Assembly (NCBI RefSeq): GCF_022811925.1
Contig: NZ_CP065511.1
Span: 4,899,001 to 4,963,000, forward strand
Reading direction: 5' to 3'
DNA from: Cytobacillus oceanisediminis
GTDB taxonomy: Bacteria; Bacillota; Bacilli; Bacillales; Cytobacillaceae
Length of the DNA stretch: 64,000 nt
Of this stretch, positions 34,500 through 44,585 are shown one piece after another; the stretch's first letter is position 1; every line of letters begins with the position of its first letter. A model generated the notes under the pieces. It made no database searches and was not told the DNA's origin. It worked only from the letters and a program-made list of their open reading frames with translations. The translations under genes and the position numbers were made by a program.

Positions 34500-34550
34500 T
34501 ATTCAGTTAATTAATATTAAAACGATATTATCATACTATTAAAAAAACGG

Positions 34551-34889
34551 TCAAGTATTGTGATATGAAATTTTCCCTAAACAGAAAAAAGACTCGAGGA
34601 GCAATTTTTTTCTAAAGGTGGTATCCATCATTATTTTATTTTGGGAAAGTGCATCTCTTAACTTTAACTCTCCTGAAATCAGTGACAGCACAGCTTCATC
34701 AGAGCCCAAGATCTCCACATCAAAATGGCTGGTGTGACTTACCTTCCGGATTTCCCCATTCGAAACCATCAGAGGAATGCTTATATTTCCCGCCTTAATA
34801 AGCAAAGAGAAATTTGATTTTCTTAAAAAGTATCCAAGATGCCCTTTAGCCTTTAATTCCCGGATAAATACATCAGGTAAATCCTTCAC
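34551..34889 (-). CDS. SCP2-like lipid-binding protein (YusD-like)
   Basis: A 112-residue protein starting with GTG (AGAGGTGAGG is 3-6 bases upstream). The C-terminal part VEILGSDEAVLSLISGELKL followed by LRDALSQNK and a final helix resembles the SCP2 sterol-carrier fold. Its place after the met genes equals yusD in B. subtilis. No enzymatic residues are apparent. Confidence 0.7.
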   Translation of the reverse strand: MKDLPDVFIRELKAKGHLGYFLRKSNFSLLIKAGNISIPLMVSNGEIRKVSHTSHFDVEILGSDEAVLSLISGELKLRDALSQNKIMMDTTFRKKLLLESFFCLGKISYHNT

Positions 34890-34975
34890 AGCCTCACCTC
34901 TTTTAATGGGTCTATCATCTTTAATATTCAGTAAGGAAGATCTTCAATCCTTTATTTTTCATTCGACAAATACAG

Positions 34976-35008
34976 AAAGACAATGCCTGTTTATTAGGCA
35001 TTGTCTTT
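34976..35008. terminator. Bidirectional hairpin between yusD-like and MFS genes
   Basis: AAAGACAATGCCT and AGGCATTGTCTTT form a perfect 13-bp stem with a 7-base loop. Confidence 0.75.
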
Positions 35009-35031
35009 CATTTCCCGAGAAATATGTCAGA

Positions 35032-36303
35032 TTATACTATTTTTACAGAAGGCGCTTCAGCTTTTGTCTTATTATAGCTTCTGAAAACAAAGAAAAAATA
35101 GAGAGAGCCGATCAAATATAAAGAAGCAGTAATCGTGAATACGAGTGCATATCCCCAATAATCTCCATATCTCATGACGATTCCTGTTGAAACAGGCCCC
35201 ATTACAGCCCATCCCAGATTGAAAACCATCTGATTGACGGAGTTTGCCAGTCCTTTCATCGAATCATTTACCTTAGACATCATTAGCGACATTTGTATAG
35301 GATTTCCAGCATTCATTAATGCCTGCCGGAACAAAAAGCCGATCGCAGCAAGCCAAAGATTCTCTGTATAAGCAGTTAAAAGCAGAAAAGGAAGTGACAT
35401 GAGCTGCAGGATTACAACTGCTTTGACTTCTCCCACCTTCCTTACCACAACCGGGCCGATAATCATAGCAAAAGCAGTGGCAGCCTGCCCTAATGAAATA
35501 ATAATGCCAATGGCTGAATTGGAAGCTTCAAAACGGTCTGCGAAGTATAAATTCAGATAAGGGATAACCAGTCCTGCTCCAATTCCTATTAGCAGCTGCG
35601 CAAAAGCAAACATGGCGATAATTTTGACGCCTTCATTTTTAGCGGAAAGGTTTTTGAGCGAAAAATCCTTTAAGCCTCTTACATCGTTTCTATCTTTGGG
35701 AGCTTCTGCGAAACGCAAGATAGGGACAAGGCCTGCTATGAAGAAAACACTTGCAATCAGAAGGGTAATGCGGATGCTGGTGAGCTGATCCACAAATAAA
35801 GAAAATACATCCGTTAAGATGCCTCCGCTTAAGTTACCGATTACATTTGCACCCGTCATAATGGCAAAATGGATGCTGAATAAATGAACCCTTTGGTCAG
35901 CCTTTGAATTCTCAGCCAGCCATGGTATGCCGGATACTTGCAGAAATGCTGTTGTCAGCCCTGTAAGAAAAGCAAATAAAATCAGGAGTTCCTGCAATTC
36001 AACCATACTTCTGAAAAGCATAACGACACCCGTAGCAACAGCCCCAAACAGCATCGCTCTTTTTCTGCCAAATCGGTCGCTGGCGATCCCTGCCGGCACA
36101 AGAATCAGTGCTGTGGCGAGAGCAGTCATGGATATGATTTGCCCATTAACACTTTCGGTGTAGCCGAGCTCCCTTATGTAGAAATTATAGATTACCATGA
36201 ATATCCCAAAACCTATTTGTGTAAGGATATTCGCCATAAAGGCCAATTTTATATTGTGGTTATAGCCTTTAAATTGGCCAGTCCACTCCTTGTAAAATGC
36301 CAT
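35032..36303 (-). CDS. Major facilitator superfamily transporter
   Basis: A 423-residue, 12-helix transporter starting MAFYKEWTGQFKGYNH; the ATG at 36303 follows GGAAGGG by 7 bases. The MFS loop motif GIASDRFGRKRAMLFGAV lies near residue 70, and a shorter related motif VRKVGEVKAV marks the second half. The centre has a cytoplasmic loop (EAPKDRNDVRGLKD). The substrate cannot be told; it is not one of the yus genes I recognise. Confidence 0.85.
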   Translation of the reverse strand: MAFYKEWTGQFKGYNHNIKLAFMANILTQIGFGIFMVIYNFYIRELGYTESVNGQIISMTALATALILVPAGIASDRFGRKRAMLFGAVATGVVMLFRSMVELQELLILFAFLTGLTTAFLQVSGIPWLAENSKADQRVHLFSIHFAIMTGANVIGNLSGGILTDVFSLFVDQLTSIRITLLIASVFFIAGLVPILRFAEAPKDRNDVRGLKDFSLKNLSAKNEGVKIIAMFAFAQLLIGIGAGLVIPYLNLYFADRFEASNSAIGIIISLGQAATAFAMIIGPVVVRKVGEVKAVVILQLMSLPFLLLTAYTENLWLAAIGFLFRQALMNAGNPIQMSLMMSKVNDSMKGLANSVNQMVFNLGWAVMGPVSTGIVMRYGDYWGYALVFTITASLYLIGSLYFFFVFRSYNKTKAEAPSVKIV

Positions 36304-36423
36304 CCGGATCCCTTCCTGCACTGTGTGATTATTTCGATTCCCTAAGTATCATACTCTTTCGGAGGGGGTTTGTAAATATATTTTGAATATTGAAAAGGCG
36401 GATTTCAATGTTTTTAAACATGC

Positions 36424-36455
36424 AAAAAACCAGGCAGCTTTGCTCCTGGTTTTTC
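36424..36455 (-). terminator. Terminator after the thioredoxin-like gene
   Basis: AAAAACCAGG and CCTGGTTTTT pair around a loop; a T-run follows on the minus strand. Confidence 0.8.
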
Positions 36456-36764
36456 TCAATAGATGCTTCTGATTCTATCCAACAAATAGGGAACTGACCG
36501 GAATGCATATAATTTTTCTTGTAAATTTCCTTCCTTAAAGATGAGGAGACAAGGTACGCTTTCTACTCCCCATTGTTCAGCCAATTGCGGCATATAATTT
36601 AAGTCCGCTTTCCCAATCTTTTGATCAGGCAGCAATTGTTCAGTAACTGTCAGCATCTTCCCAGCCATCTGACAGGTTCCGCACATAGGCGTGTACAAAT
36701 AGATAAGGGCCGTTTCTTGCCCGTTAACCGCTTCCTCAATCTCCAGCTGCGACCATTCCTGCAT
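36456..36764 (-). CDS. Thioredoxin-like protein (YusE-like)
   Basis: A 102-residue thioredoxin fold with the redox site PMCGTCQMAG near residue 28 and the cis-proline region GVESVPCLLIFKEG near residue 71. The gene order toprim-thioredoxin matches yusF-yusE of B. subtilis. It is probably a cytoplasmic thiol oxidoreductase of unknown partner. Confidence 0.88.
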   Translation of the reverse strand: MQEWSQLEIEEAVNGQETALIYLYTPMCGTCQMAGKMLTVTEQLLPDQKIGKADLNYMPQLAEQWGVESVPCLLIFKEGNLQEKLYAFRSVPYLLDRIRSIY

Positions 36765-36780
36765 TTTATCATCCTTACTT

Positions 36781-37140
36781 TTATCTGTCTAAATATTGTG
36801 TATAAACGTCAATATTAGCTCCCAGCAGCACTGTAGCCAAATGATGTTCCGGTGCTGTCGCTACTTCTCTGTACATTCTATCGATGTATAGATGCTCTGC
36901 CTCTGGAAATTCCCTTTTAAACTGTTTTCTCAGCTTTTCACCTGCTGAATCGGCATCCACCAATATATATACATCCTTATCAAACAGCATGTCAATTAAT
37001 TCATCTAGTTTGGTAATGCTTATTGTTCCATTTGTGCAGATAATCTCAACAGGTTCTCTTATAATGTTTTTAACCTTCGTTTTATCTGACTTTCCCTCGA
37101 CAATAATAACTTTTTCCGGAATTCCCTCGTTCATCGTCAT
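36781..37140 (-). CDS. Toprim-domain protein (YusF-like)
   Basis: About 119 residues. The toprim domain shows KVIIVEGKSDKTKVKN with the conserved Glu, and ILVDADSAGEKLRKQF with the DxD metal site. Small stand-alone toprim proteins of this type (as M5 RNase-related nucleases) act on nucleic acids, but the substrate is not known. Three possible starts lie within four codons (GTG 37143, ATG 37140, ATG 37131), all close to an AGGTGATG sequence. Confidence 0.82.
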   Translation of the reverse strand: MTMNEGIPEKVIIVEGKSDKTKVKNIIREPVEIICTNGTISITKLDELIDMLFDKDVYILVDADSAGEKLRKQFKREFPEAEHLYIDRMYREVATAPEHHLATVLLGANIDVYTQYLDR

Positions 37141-37228
37141 CACCTGAAAGGAGTTATTTTGAAACTGTTACTTTAATGTTAAGGCTCTCTTCGTATAAAT
37201 TGTTGTTTTTTGCCTATCAAGATTGTCC

Positions 37229-37357
37229 GTTGATTTCCGCTTCAGGCTGCTCGCTTTCCGCGGGGCGGGCGGTGAGCCTCCTCGACGCTCCGCGTCTGCG
37301 GGGTCTCACCTGTCCCGCTACTCCCGCAGGAGTCTCGCACCTTCCGCTACAATCAAC
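37229..37357. repeat. GC-rich Bacillus-type intergenic repeat element
   Basis: A strongly GC-rich block in an AT-rich gap, bounded by GTTGATT and its complement AATCAAC as terminal inverted repeats. Inside, GGCGGTGAG and CTCACCTG form partial arms and CTCCCGCAGGAG is a small palindrome. From memory, similar blocks recur in intergenic regions of related Bacillus genomes. It shows no coding content. Confidence 0.7.
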
Positions 37358-37620
37358 ACAGCAAATAATATAGAAAAAGCAACACACCTAAGAAAACAGC
37401 CAAATTTTAAAACCAGTCATGCATTGGTTTTTATCTTAATATATTCATTATTCTCGATTATGGTGTGAATCTCCTGCCCATATTTAAGGTTAGGACTGCG
37501 CTGATTTTACATATTAATTCTACAGCTTAGTAAAGGAATGTTTTTGAAGAAAAATAATCATTGCAGCCTCTTAAACGGCCTATTTCATTGTATGCCCGGT
37601 TATATTGCTTTAGCCTATTA

Positions 37621-37648
37621 AATAAACAGCGGAAATCATTCCGCTGTT
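37621..37648 (-). terminator. Terminator after the yusG-like gene
   Basis: TAAACAGCGGAA and TTCCGCTGTTTA form a 12-bp stem with a 4-base loop. Confidence 0.75.
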
Positions 37649-37656
37649 TACAGTAG

Positions 37657-37896
37657 TCAGCACCAGCCGCCTTCGTCACAGTCTGTGTAGCGCTCTTGCG
37701 CTTTATCTGGAACGGAGACATTCTGATATATTTTTTGGTGGTCGGTTTCAAAATGATGGGCCAAGTTAAAGGAAGAGCCTTCAGGAAGGCTGATTTGGCC
37801 TATTTTTTCGTTTTCAAGATAAAGATCAATCCCATTATTTTTAAGCTTGCCGACAACCCGATCTGTAATATCGATTTTCTGCTGATTCAATGTCAT
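37657..37896 (-). CDS. YusG-like small protein (DUF2553 type)
   Basis: Seventy-nine residues starting MTLNQQKIDITDRVVGKL. It has GIDLYLENEKIGQISLPEGS and ends in ERYTDCDEGGWC, with paired cysteines at the very C terminus. The size and position before gcvH match yusG of B. subtilis. Function unknown. Confidence 0.8.
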   Translation of the reverse strand: MTLNQQKIDITDRVVGKLKNNGIDLYLENEKIGQISLPEGSSFNLAHHFETDHQKIYQNVSVPDKAQERYTDCDEGGWC

Positions 37897-38029
37897 GGGT
37901 AACCAATCCTTTCATGCTTTTAGGTATCTATAGTTTGCCCTTTCTCTGTAAAAGAAAAATAGCAATTAAAGCCAGAAACAAAAAGCAGCAGCACTTGGAT
38001 CAGACTCGGATTCAGCCATAAACAGCATA

Positions 38030-38056
38030 AAAGCCGGTTCTTAAAGAACCGGCTTT
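38030..38056 (-). terminator. Terminator after gcvH
   Basis: AAAGCCGGTTC and GAACCGGCTTT form a perfect 11-bp stem with a short loop. Confidence 0.85.
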
Positions 38057-38062
38057 CATTCA

Positions 38063-38446
38063 TTAGTCTTCGTTTGTCATTTCTTCATATTGCTCAGCAG
38101 TCATCAAGCTTTCTACTTCGCTTAAATCTGAAGGCTCCACCACAACCATCCATGCTTTTTCATATGGGGATTCGTTCACGAATTCAGGGTTGTCGTTAAG
38201 GTCTTCATTTACTTCAACCACTTTACCGCTTAAAGGCGCATAAAGTTCAGAAACTGTTTTTACAGATTCTACGCTTCCGAATGGCTCGTTTGCACTTAGC
38301 TCATCGCCAACTTCAGGAAGCTCAACGAATACGATGTCACCAAGTTCTGATTGCGCGAAATGCGTAATCCCAATGCGTACTTTCCCATCTTCTGTTTTTA
38401 CCCACTCATGCTCTTCTGAATAACGTAATTCTTTTGGTGTGCTCAT
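38063..38446 (-). CDS. gcvH: Glycine cleavage system H protein
   Basis: A 127-residue lipoyl carrier starting [16 protein letters not shown]; the ATG at 38446 follows GGAGGG. The lipoylated lysine is in [16 protein letters not shown] near residue 63. GcvH carries the aminomethyl group in glycine cleavage and, in Bacillus, also serves as the lipoyl relay for other complexes. It is alone here without other gcv genes, as in B. subtilis. Confidence 0.97.
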   Translation of the reverse strand: MSTPKELRYSEEHEWVKTEDGKVRIGITHFAQSELGDIVFVELPEVGDELSANEPFGSVESVKTVSELYAPLSGKVVEVNEDLNDNPEFVNESPYEKAWMVVVEPSDLSEVESLMTAEQYEEMTNED

Positions 38447-38535
38447 TATGTATCCCTCCATATTAATATTTCAATTTATGATCAGTAAATCGATCTCATG
38501 GTTAAATATGGCTTAAAAAGCTAAAATCCAGGCGC

Positions 38536-38895
38536 TTAGGAAAGCCATGTCTTTTCATATTCCTCTTCTTTAAAGCCCACTGTTGCCTTTTCTCCATCTG
38601 TCAGCAGCGGACGCTTAATCAGCATGCCGTCTGTTGCCAAAATATCGAGCAGTTCTTCTTTCGAAGAGGTCTTCACCTTGTCCTTCAGCCCGAGTTCCCG
38701 GTATTTTTGGCCACTCGTATTAAAGAACTTCTTTAGTTCCAGTCCGCTCTTTTTATATAGCGTTTCAAGTTCGCTTTGAGAAGGCGGATTGTCTGTTATA
38801 TGTATTTCATCATAGGACAGATTATGTTCATCAAGCCATTTCTTGGCCTTTCGGCATGTCCCGCATTTAGGATACCAATAAAAAGTCAACGCCAT
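38536..38895 (-). CDS. Spx/ArsC-family protein (YusI-like)
   Basis: A 119-residue thioredoxin-like protein starting MALTFYWYPKCGTCRKAKKW, with a CxxC redox pair near residue 11. It ends in the ArsC/Spx-type DGMLIKRPLLTDGEKATVGF, where the Arg is part of the oxyanion site in arsenate reductases. It corresponds to yusI. Whether it reduces arsenate or acts otherwise is unknown. Confidence 0.88.
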   Translation of the reverse strand: MALTFYWYPKCGTCRKAKKWLDEHNLSYDEIHITDNPPSQSELETLYKKSGLELKKFFNTSGQKYRELGLKDKVKTSSKEELLDILATDGMLIKRPLLTDGEKATVGFKEEEYEKTWLS

Positions 38896-39065
38896 TTTTT
38901 CACCACCCATTTTAGGAAATTCAGGCTTATCCAAAATTGCTGCCTTTTAATTGAATAGTAACATAAATGGATGACAAAGCATAACATTGATCACCAATTT
39001 AATATTCGACAAATTTCTATATAATCCTCCTGTCAGAAAAAAAGTTTTTAAAGGTTTATTTTGGA

Positions 39066-39100
39066 AAAAAGTAAAGCCCCCTTCATGATGAAGGGAGCCT
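39066..39100 (-). terminator. Terminator after fadE
   Basis: On the minus strand GGCTCCCTTCAT pairs with ATGAAGGGGGCT, followed by T-rich sequence. Confidence 0.8.
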
Positions 39101-39108
39101 AATAGCAA

Positions 39109-40893
39109 TTAAACTGTAAAACGTTCTGCGTCGATCAGTTTTTCTGATGCTTCACGCTTCTTTGCTATGACGTTGATTGGGGTGTGGCGGGTGAATTTGC
39201 GAAGTGCTGACATCATCATGCGCAGGGCATCGCCGTTTTCTACTGCCACAAGTGTTTCTTTTGCATCCTGCTCGATTTTGTTAAATGCTTCCTGGCAGAA
39301 GATTTGGGTGTACAGAAGTTTTTGCTTACTCTTTTCAAGTCCTGCTTTTTCAATAGCCTTTTCCGTACGGAGAACAACCGACTCCATTGCATAAGCATTT
39401 GATATAATATCCGCAATGTTTACGAGTACTTCCTGTTCTTTTTCAAGAGCTTTTCCGTACTTCTGTGCTGCTAAACCAGCTGCAAGCAAGCCGATTTTCT
39501 TCGCGTTTTTCACCAGATATTTTTCCTGTGCAAGCGGCTCGTCACCAGGCTCTTCAGGCATCATCATCATGAGCTCTTCCTGCAGCGCCTGGGCTTTCTG
39601 GAATAATGGAAGCTCTCCTTTTAGTGCTTTGCGAAGGTACGTGCCTGGCACCAGCAGACGATTGATTTCGTTTGTTCCTTCGAAAATACGGTTAATGCGT
39701 GAATCACGGTAAGCTCTTTCAATCTCATATTCAGCCATGAATCCGTAGCCTCCATGGATCTGGACACCTTCATCTACTACGTAGTCGAGGACTTCCGTAT
39801 TAAAGAATTTATTCATGGAGCACTCAATAGCATATTCAGCGATTGACTTCGCCACTTCTTTTCCATCTTTCACTTCTTCGTCCGAAAGCTTGCTCATACG
39901 GTCCTCGAATAAGCCTACAGTCCGGTATACTGCACTTTCAGCGGCATAAATCTTAGAAGCCATCGTTCCCAGCTTTTCTTTTGTCAAATTAAACTGAGAG
40001 ATTGGTGTCTTAAATTGCTGGCGCTGATTGGCATATTGAACGGCAAGTTCGAATGCGCGCTTCGCACCGCCAACTGCTCCTACACCTAACTTATAGCGGC
40101 CAATATTTAAGATATTAAATGCAATCACATGTCCCTTGCCAAATTCACCAAGAAGATTTTCCTTTGGCACCTGGGCATCTTCAAGAATTAACGTACGGGT
40201 AGAAGAGCTCTTAATTCCCATTTTCTTTTCTTCTGCCCCTACAGATACACCTGGGAACTCTCTTTCAACGATGAATGCAGAGAAGTGTTCCCCGTCAATT
40301 TTTGCGTATACTACGAATACATCTGCAAAGCCTGCATTCGTTATCCATTGCTTTTCTCCGTTTAATACATAGTGCGTACCCTCAGCATTCAGCTTGGCAG
40401 TCGTTTTTGCTCCAAGAGCATCAGAACCAGAGCTTGGCTCCGTCAATGCATAAGCAGCAAGCTTTTCGCCAGTAGCCAGTGCAGGAAGGTATTTTTGCTT
40501 TTGCTCTTCATTTCCGAAAAGAACAATCGGAAGGGAACCGATTCCAACATGTGCACCATGCGATATGGAAAAGCCGCCTGCACGCGCCATTTTCTCGGCA
40601 ATAAGTGCAGAGCTTACTTTATCTAAAGCAAGTCCGCCGTATTCCTCTGGAACATCTGCGCCTAATAAGCCAAGTTCTCCAGCTTGCTTCAATAACTTTA
40701 CCGAACGGTCAAATTCGTGGTTTTCCAGATGCTCAATTTGCGGAACAACTTCATTTACAACATAATCTTCAGTTGTCTTAGCAATCATAACCTGCTCATC
40801 TGTATAATCTTCAGGCGTAAAAACCCGGTCATAGGAAACATCTTCAATTAAAAAGCTTCCGCCTTTGATAAGGTTTTCAGTTTGATTTGACAT
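39109..40893 (-). CDS. fadE: Acyl-CoA dehydrogenase (FadE/YusJ)
   Basis: A 594-residue FAD enzyme for the first step of fatty-acid beta-oxidation. The central domain has YALTEPSSGSDALGAKTTA and NGEKQWITNAGFAD, and the C-terminal part QIHGGYGFMAEYEIERAYRD with the catalytic Glu region and GTNEINRLLV. An extended C-terminal domain (about 170 residues) is typical of this Bacillus type. It is the third gene of fadN-fadA-fadE. Confidence 0.95.
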   Translation of the reverse strand: MSNQTENLIKGGSFLIEDVSYDRVFTPEDYTDEQVMIAKTTEDYVVNEVVPQIEHLENHEFDRSVKLLKQAGELGLLGADVPEEYGGLALDKVSSALIAEKMARAGGFSISHGAHVGIGSLPIVLFGNEEQKQKYLPALATGEKLAAYALTEPSSGSDALGAKTTAKLNAEGTHYVLNGEKQWITNAGFADVFVVYAKIDGEHFSAFIVEREFPGVSVGAEEKKMGIKSSSTRTLILEDAQVPKENLLGEFGKGHVIAFNILNIGRYKLGVGAVGGAKRAFELAVQYANQRQQFKTPISQFNLTKEKLGTMASKIYAAESAVYRTVGLFEDRMSKLSDEEVKDGKEVAKSIAEYAIECSMNKFFNTEVLDYVVDEGVQIHGGYGFMAEYEIERAYRDSRINRIFEGTNEINRLLVPGTYLRKALKGELPLFQKAQALQEELMMMMPEEPGDEPLAQEKYLVKNAKKIGLLAAGLAAQKYGKALEKEQEVLVNIADIISNAYAMESVVLRTEKAIEKAGLEKSKQKLLYTQIFCQEAFNKIEQDAKETLVAVENGDALRMMMSALRKFTRHTPINVIAKKREASEKLIDAERFTV

Positions 40894-40961
40894 TTTCTTA
40901 TTTCCTCCATTCTGTTTTTATGGAGAAAAGCCTTTGGCTTCTCTCCAAATTTCGGCTCATA

Positions 40962-42137
40962 TTATAAAAGTTCAAATACTCCGGCTGCGCCCATTCCGCC
41001 TCCGATGCACATTGTTACAACCCCGAATTGCTGATTACGGCGCTTCATTTCATGGATTAGAGATAGAGTGAGCTTGGCACCGGAGCAGCCCAGCGGGTGT
41101 CCAAGTGCAATCGCCCCTCCATTAACATTTACTTTCTCTTCATCTAAGCCCAGCTCACGGATAATTTGAATGGATTGGGACGCAAAAGCTTCATTCAATT
41201 CAAATAAACCGATATCGGAAAGCTCCAGCCCTGCAAGCTTTAACGCTTTAGGAATGGCCACAACTGGACCGACACCCATGATTTCGGGAGGAACACCGCC
41301 TACTGCAAAGCTTCTGAATTTAGCCATTGGCTTCAGTCCAGAAGACTCCGCCTTTTCCCGGTCCATTACCATTACGGCTGCAGCTCCATCACTTGTCTGC
41401 GATGAATTTCCAGCTGTGACACTGCCGGTTACCGAGAATGCCGGACGCAGTTTTCCGAGTGTTTCAACTGTGGAATCTGCACGGACGCCTTCATCCTGGC
41501 TGAACTGGATTGTTTTTTCTGTAAGCTTATTGTCTTTTCCAACGGATCTAAACGTTACGTCTACTGGCACAATTTCATCTTCAAATTTGCCTTCCCGGAT
41601 TGCCTGCGCAGCCCTCTGATGACTTCTGACCGCAAATGCATCCTGGTCTTCTCGTGTAATGCCATACTTCTTTGCAACTTCTTCAGCTGTATGTCCCATA
41701 CCCATATAGTATTGGGGAGCTGTTTCGGCCAGTTTGGCATTCGGACGGACTACATGCCCCATCATCGGCACAAGGCTCATAGATTCCGCTCCGCCCGCAA
41801 TGATTGTATCTGCATGGCCAATCATGATTTTTTCAGCTGCATAAGCAATTGCCTGCAGGCCTGAAGAACAATAACGATTGATTGTTATCCCCGGCACTTC
41901 ATATGAAAGTCCGGCAAGGGCTCCGATATTCCTTGCCATGTTCAGCCCCTGTTCTGCTTCAGGCATAGAACAGCCGATAATTAAATCATCGATGTTTCCT
42001 TCATAATTTCCTGCGCGCTTAAGGGTTTCCTTTACTGCAAGTGCACCTAAGTCATCCGGCCTGACATTTGCAAGCGTACCTTTTTTGGCTTTTCCGACCG
42101 GTGTCCTGGCACCTGCAACTATTACCGCTTCTCTCAT
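40962..42137 (-). CDS. fadA: 3-ketoacyl-CoA thiolase
   Basis: A 391-residue thiolase starting [26 protein letters not shown] lies 7 bases before the ATG at 42137. The acyl-accepting Cys is in [16 protein letters not shown] near residue 89, the histidine in [16 protein letters not shown] near residue 348, and the second Cys in [14 protein letters not shown]. It catalyses the last step of beta-oxidation. Confidence 0.96.
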   Translation of the reverse strand: MREAVIVAGARTPVGKAKKGTLANVRPDDLGALAVKETLKRAGNYEGNIDDLIIGCSMPEAEQGLNMARNIGALAGLSYEVPGITINRYCSSGLQAIAYAAEKIMIGHADTIIAGGAESMSLVPMMGHVVRPNAKLAETAPQYYMGMGHTAEEVAKKYGITREDQDAFAVRSHQRAAQAIREGKFEDEIVPVDVTFRSVGKDNKLTEKTIQFSQDEGVRADSTVETLGKLRPAFSVTGSVTAGNSSQTSDGAAAVMVMDREKAESSGLKPMAKFRSFAVGGVPPEIMGVGPVVAIPKALKLAGLELSDIGLFELNEAFASQSIQIIRELGLDEEKVNVNGGAIALGHPLGCSGAKLTLSLIHEMKRRNQQFGVVTMCIGGGMGAAGVFELL

Positions 42138-42177
42138 TATTTTCCCTCTCTTTCTCATAATGTCTCAATCTATTGCT

Positions 42178-44562
42178 TTAATTGCGCAACGGTTTCCCCT
42201 TTAAAAGCATGTGCTGCATTCGCTGCTGTGATTTCGGTTCAGCTACAAGGCTTAGGAATGCTTCTCTCTCCAAGTCAAGCAAATATTGCTCATCCACTTC
42301 TGTACCGAATGGCACTTTTCCGCCTGCGATTACATAAGCAAGCTTTTTTGCGATTTTTAGATCATGCTCTGAGATATACCCTGAGTAGAGCATTGCCTGC
42401 GCTCCAAGCAGAAGTGTTGCATATCCTGTTTCGCCGACAACCGGCACCTTCTTCCGGACAGGAGGCTTATAGCCTTTTTTGTGCAGAGCAATAACTGCCT
42501 GCTTTGCATCATAAAGGAGATGGTCCCCATTCACACTGATGCCATCTGCCAGGTTCAGGAAGTTATTATCCCTGGCTTCCTCGCCTGATGTTGAAACCTT
42601 TGCCATTGCAATCGATTCAAATACTTTATTGGCAACCTTTTGAAGGTCAAATTCCACACCATTTGGCATACTTTCAAGATGCTTAATATAGAGCTCCTTG
42701 TTTCCGCTTCCTCCTGGGATCAGGCCTACCCCCACCTCAACAAGTCCCATATATGTTTCGCTTGATGCCTGAATATGTGCTGCCGGCAGACAAACCTCCG
42801 CCCCGCCGCCAAGCGTCATGCCAAATGGAGCAGCAACAACCGGTTTCGCACTGTACTTAATTTTCATCATGGCATTCTGGAACTGGCGGACTACCATATC
42901 CAATTCATATATATTGTCATCCTGCGCTTCCATGAGGATCATTCCGAGGTTGGCGCCTACACAGAAATTTTTGCCTTGATTCCCGATAACAAGTCCTTTG
43001 TAGTTCTTCTCCACTTCATCCACTGCAAAGTTGATCATTTGGATAATATCCAATCCAATGGCATTGCTTTGCGAATGGAACTCAAGCAGTGCAACACCAT
43101 CGCCTAAATCAATCAGGCTTGCACCGGTATTCTTTTTAATTACACCTTTTTGCTTCTTTAGCTGTTTCAAATTGATTGCTTTAGGGTTTTCCTCGATTAA
43201 TCTATACTCGCCATTGTGATAGAAATATTGCTTGCCTTCCTCTTCTTTATAGAAAGTACCAAAGCCTTTTTCCAGCATATCTTTTACCCACGCAGGCACT
43301 TCCTCACCTGCATCTTCCATCTTCTGAACAGATTTCTCTACACCAATGGCATCCCAGGTTTCAAATGGCCCCATTTCCCAGCCAAAGCCCCATTTCATCG
43401 CCTTGTCTATTGCTGTTACATCATCAGCTATTTCGCCGAGTAATTGAGCCGAGTAAATAAGAGCCGGACTCAGGATGTTCCACAATAATTGGCCTGCACG
43501 GTCCTCTGAATATACAAGCGCTTTCAATTTTCCAGAAGTGCCTTTTTCCTGCTTGCTCAGTTCCGTCGAAGCTGTCTTAAGCTTTTTGCGAGGACCGTAT
43601 TCCAGCGATTCAGGATTCAGCTCAAGAATCTCTTTGCCCTTTTTCAGGAAAAATCCTTGCCCTGACTTGCTTCCAAGCCAGCCTTTTTCCTGCATCACTT
43701 TCATAAAGCCCGGAACTTCAAATACTTCCTTTTCTTTACCGTCCACCTGGTCATAAACATTGTTTGCCACGTGTATAAATGTATCAAGCCCTACTACATC
43801 AAGTGTTCTGAATGTAGCACTTTTCGGCCGGCCAATCAGCGGTCCAGTTATAGAATCGACTTCGCCGACACTGTACCCGCCCTTTAACATCTCCTGCACT
43901 GTAACCAGCAAGCCATAAGTGCCAATTCGGTTGGCGATAAAGTTTGGTGTATCTTTTGCTTCAACTACTCCTTTTCCCAGTACATCTTCGCCAAATTGCT
44001 TCATAAATGACAGCACTTCAGAAGAAGTGTTTTTAGTAGGTATGACCTCAAGAAGCTTTAAGTAGCGAGGAGGATTAAAGAAATGTGTTCCAAGGAAGTG
44101 TTTTTGGAAATCTTCCGAGCGCCCTTCTGACATTGCTTCTACAGATATTCCAGACGTATTGGAGCTGACGATGCTTCCAGGCTTGCGGTATTGGTCTACT
44201 TTTTCAAAAACCTGCTTCTTTATGGCGAGGTTCTCCACAACAACTTCAATAATCCAATCGACATCCTTTAAACGCTCCATGTCATCTTCAAAGTTTCCTG
44301 CCTCAACTAATGCAATATTCTTTTTGGAAGTTAATGGAGCCGGTTTTTGCTTTAATAATTTTTGGAGATTCCCTTCACTGATTCGATTGCGGACTGCTTT
44401 ATCTTCAAGAGTAAGCCCCTTTGCCTTTTCAGCATCCGTTAATTCGCGAGGCGCGATATCCAGTAATAATGTCGGAATTCCGATATTGGCCAGATGGGCT
44501 GCGATCCCTGAACCCATGACTCCGGAGCCTAAAACTGCCGCCTTCTTTATTTGTTGGATCAA
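42178..44562 (-). CDS. fadN: 3-hydroxyacyl-CoA dehydrogenase / enoyl-CoA hydratase fusion
   Basis: A 794-residue bifunctional enzyme. The N-terminal NAD-binding domain begins KKAAVLGSGVMGSGIAAHLA, with THFFNPPRYLKLLEVIPT following. The C-terminal crotonase-like domain has GKNFCVGANLGMIL and PFGMTLGGGAEVCL. I chose the TTG at 44562 as the start: it follows AAAGGGGG by 8 bases and directly precedes the Rossmann motif. A FadR-type operator lies upstream. Confidence 0.94.
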   Translation of the reverse strand: MIQQIKKAAVLGSGVMGSGIAAHLANIGIPTLLLDIAPRELTDAEKAKGLTLEDKAVRNRISEGNLQKLLKQKPAPLTSKKNIALVEAGNFEDDMERLKDVDWIIEVVVENLAIKKQVFEKVDQYRKPGSIVSSNTSGISVEAMSEGRSEDFQKHFLGTHFFNPPRYLKLLEVIPTKNTSSEVLSFMKQFGEDVLGKGVVEAKDTPNFIANRIGTYGLLVTVQEMLKGGYSVGEVDSITGPLIGRPKSATFRTLDVVGLDTFIHVANNVYDQVDGKEKEVFEVPGFMKVMQEKGWLGSKSGQGFFLKKGKEILELNPESLEYGPRKKLKTASTELSKQEKGTSGKLKALVYSEDRAGQLLWNILSPALIYSAQLLGEIADDVTAIDKAMKWGFGWEMGPFETWDAIGVEKSVQKMEDAGEEVPAWVKDMLEKGFGTFYKEEEGKQYFYHNGEYRLIEENPKAINLKQLKKQKGVIKKNTGASLIDLGDGVALLEFHSQSNAIGLDIIQMINFAVDEVEKNYKGLVIGNQGKNFCVGANLGMILMEAQDDNIYELDMVVRQFQNAMMKIKYSAKPVVAAPFGMTLGGGAEVCLPAAHIQASSETYMGLVEVGVGLIPGGSGNKELYIKHLESMPNGVEFDLQKVANKVFESIAMAKVSTSGEEARDNNFLNLADGISVNGDHLLYDAKQAVIALHKKGYKPPVRKKVPVVGETGYATLLLGAQAMLYSGYISEHDLKIAKKLAYVIAGGKVPFGTEVDEQYLLDLEREAFLSLVAEPKSQQRMQHMLLKGKPLRN

Positions 44563-44585
44563 CTTTATTTCCCCCTTTAACTTTT

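Larger units (their letters stand above)
37144..37656. other. Intergenic region with GC-rich repeat element and terminator
   Basis: No gene is supported. It holds the 129-bp GC-rich repeat element at 37229-37357, AT-rich sequence around it, and a terminator at 37621-37648. A TATAAT-like segment is not evident for yusF on the minus strand. Confidence 0.5.

Noticed and set aside
37223..37468. 81-residue frame within the GC-rich repeat
   Set aside because: The frame arises from the repeat element's composition, with no RBS and no conserved features.
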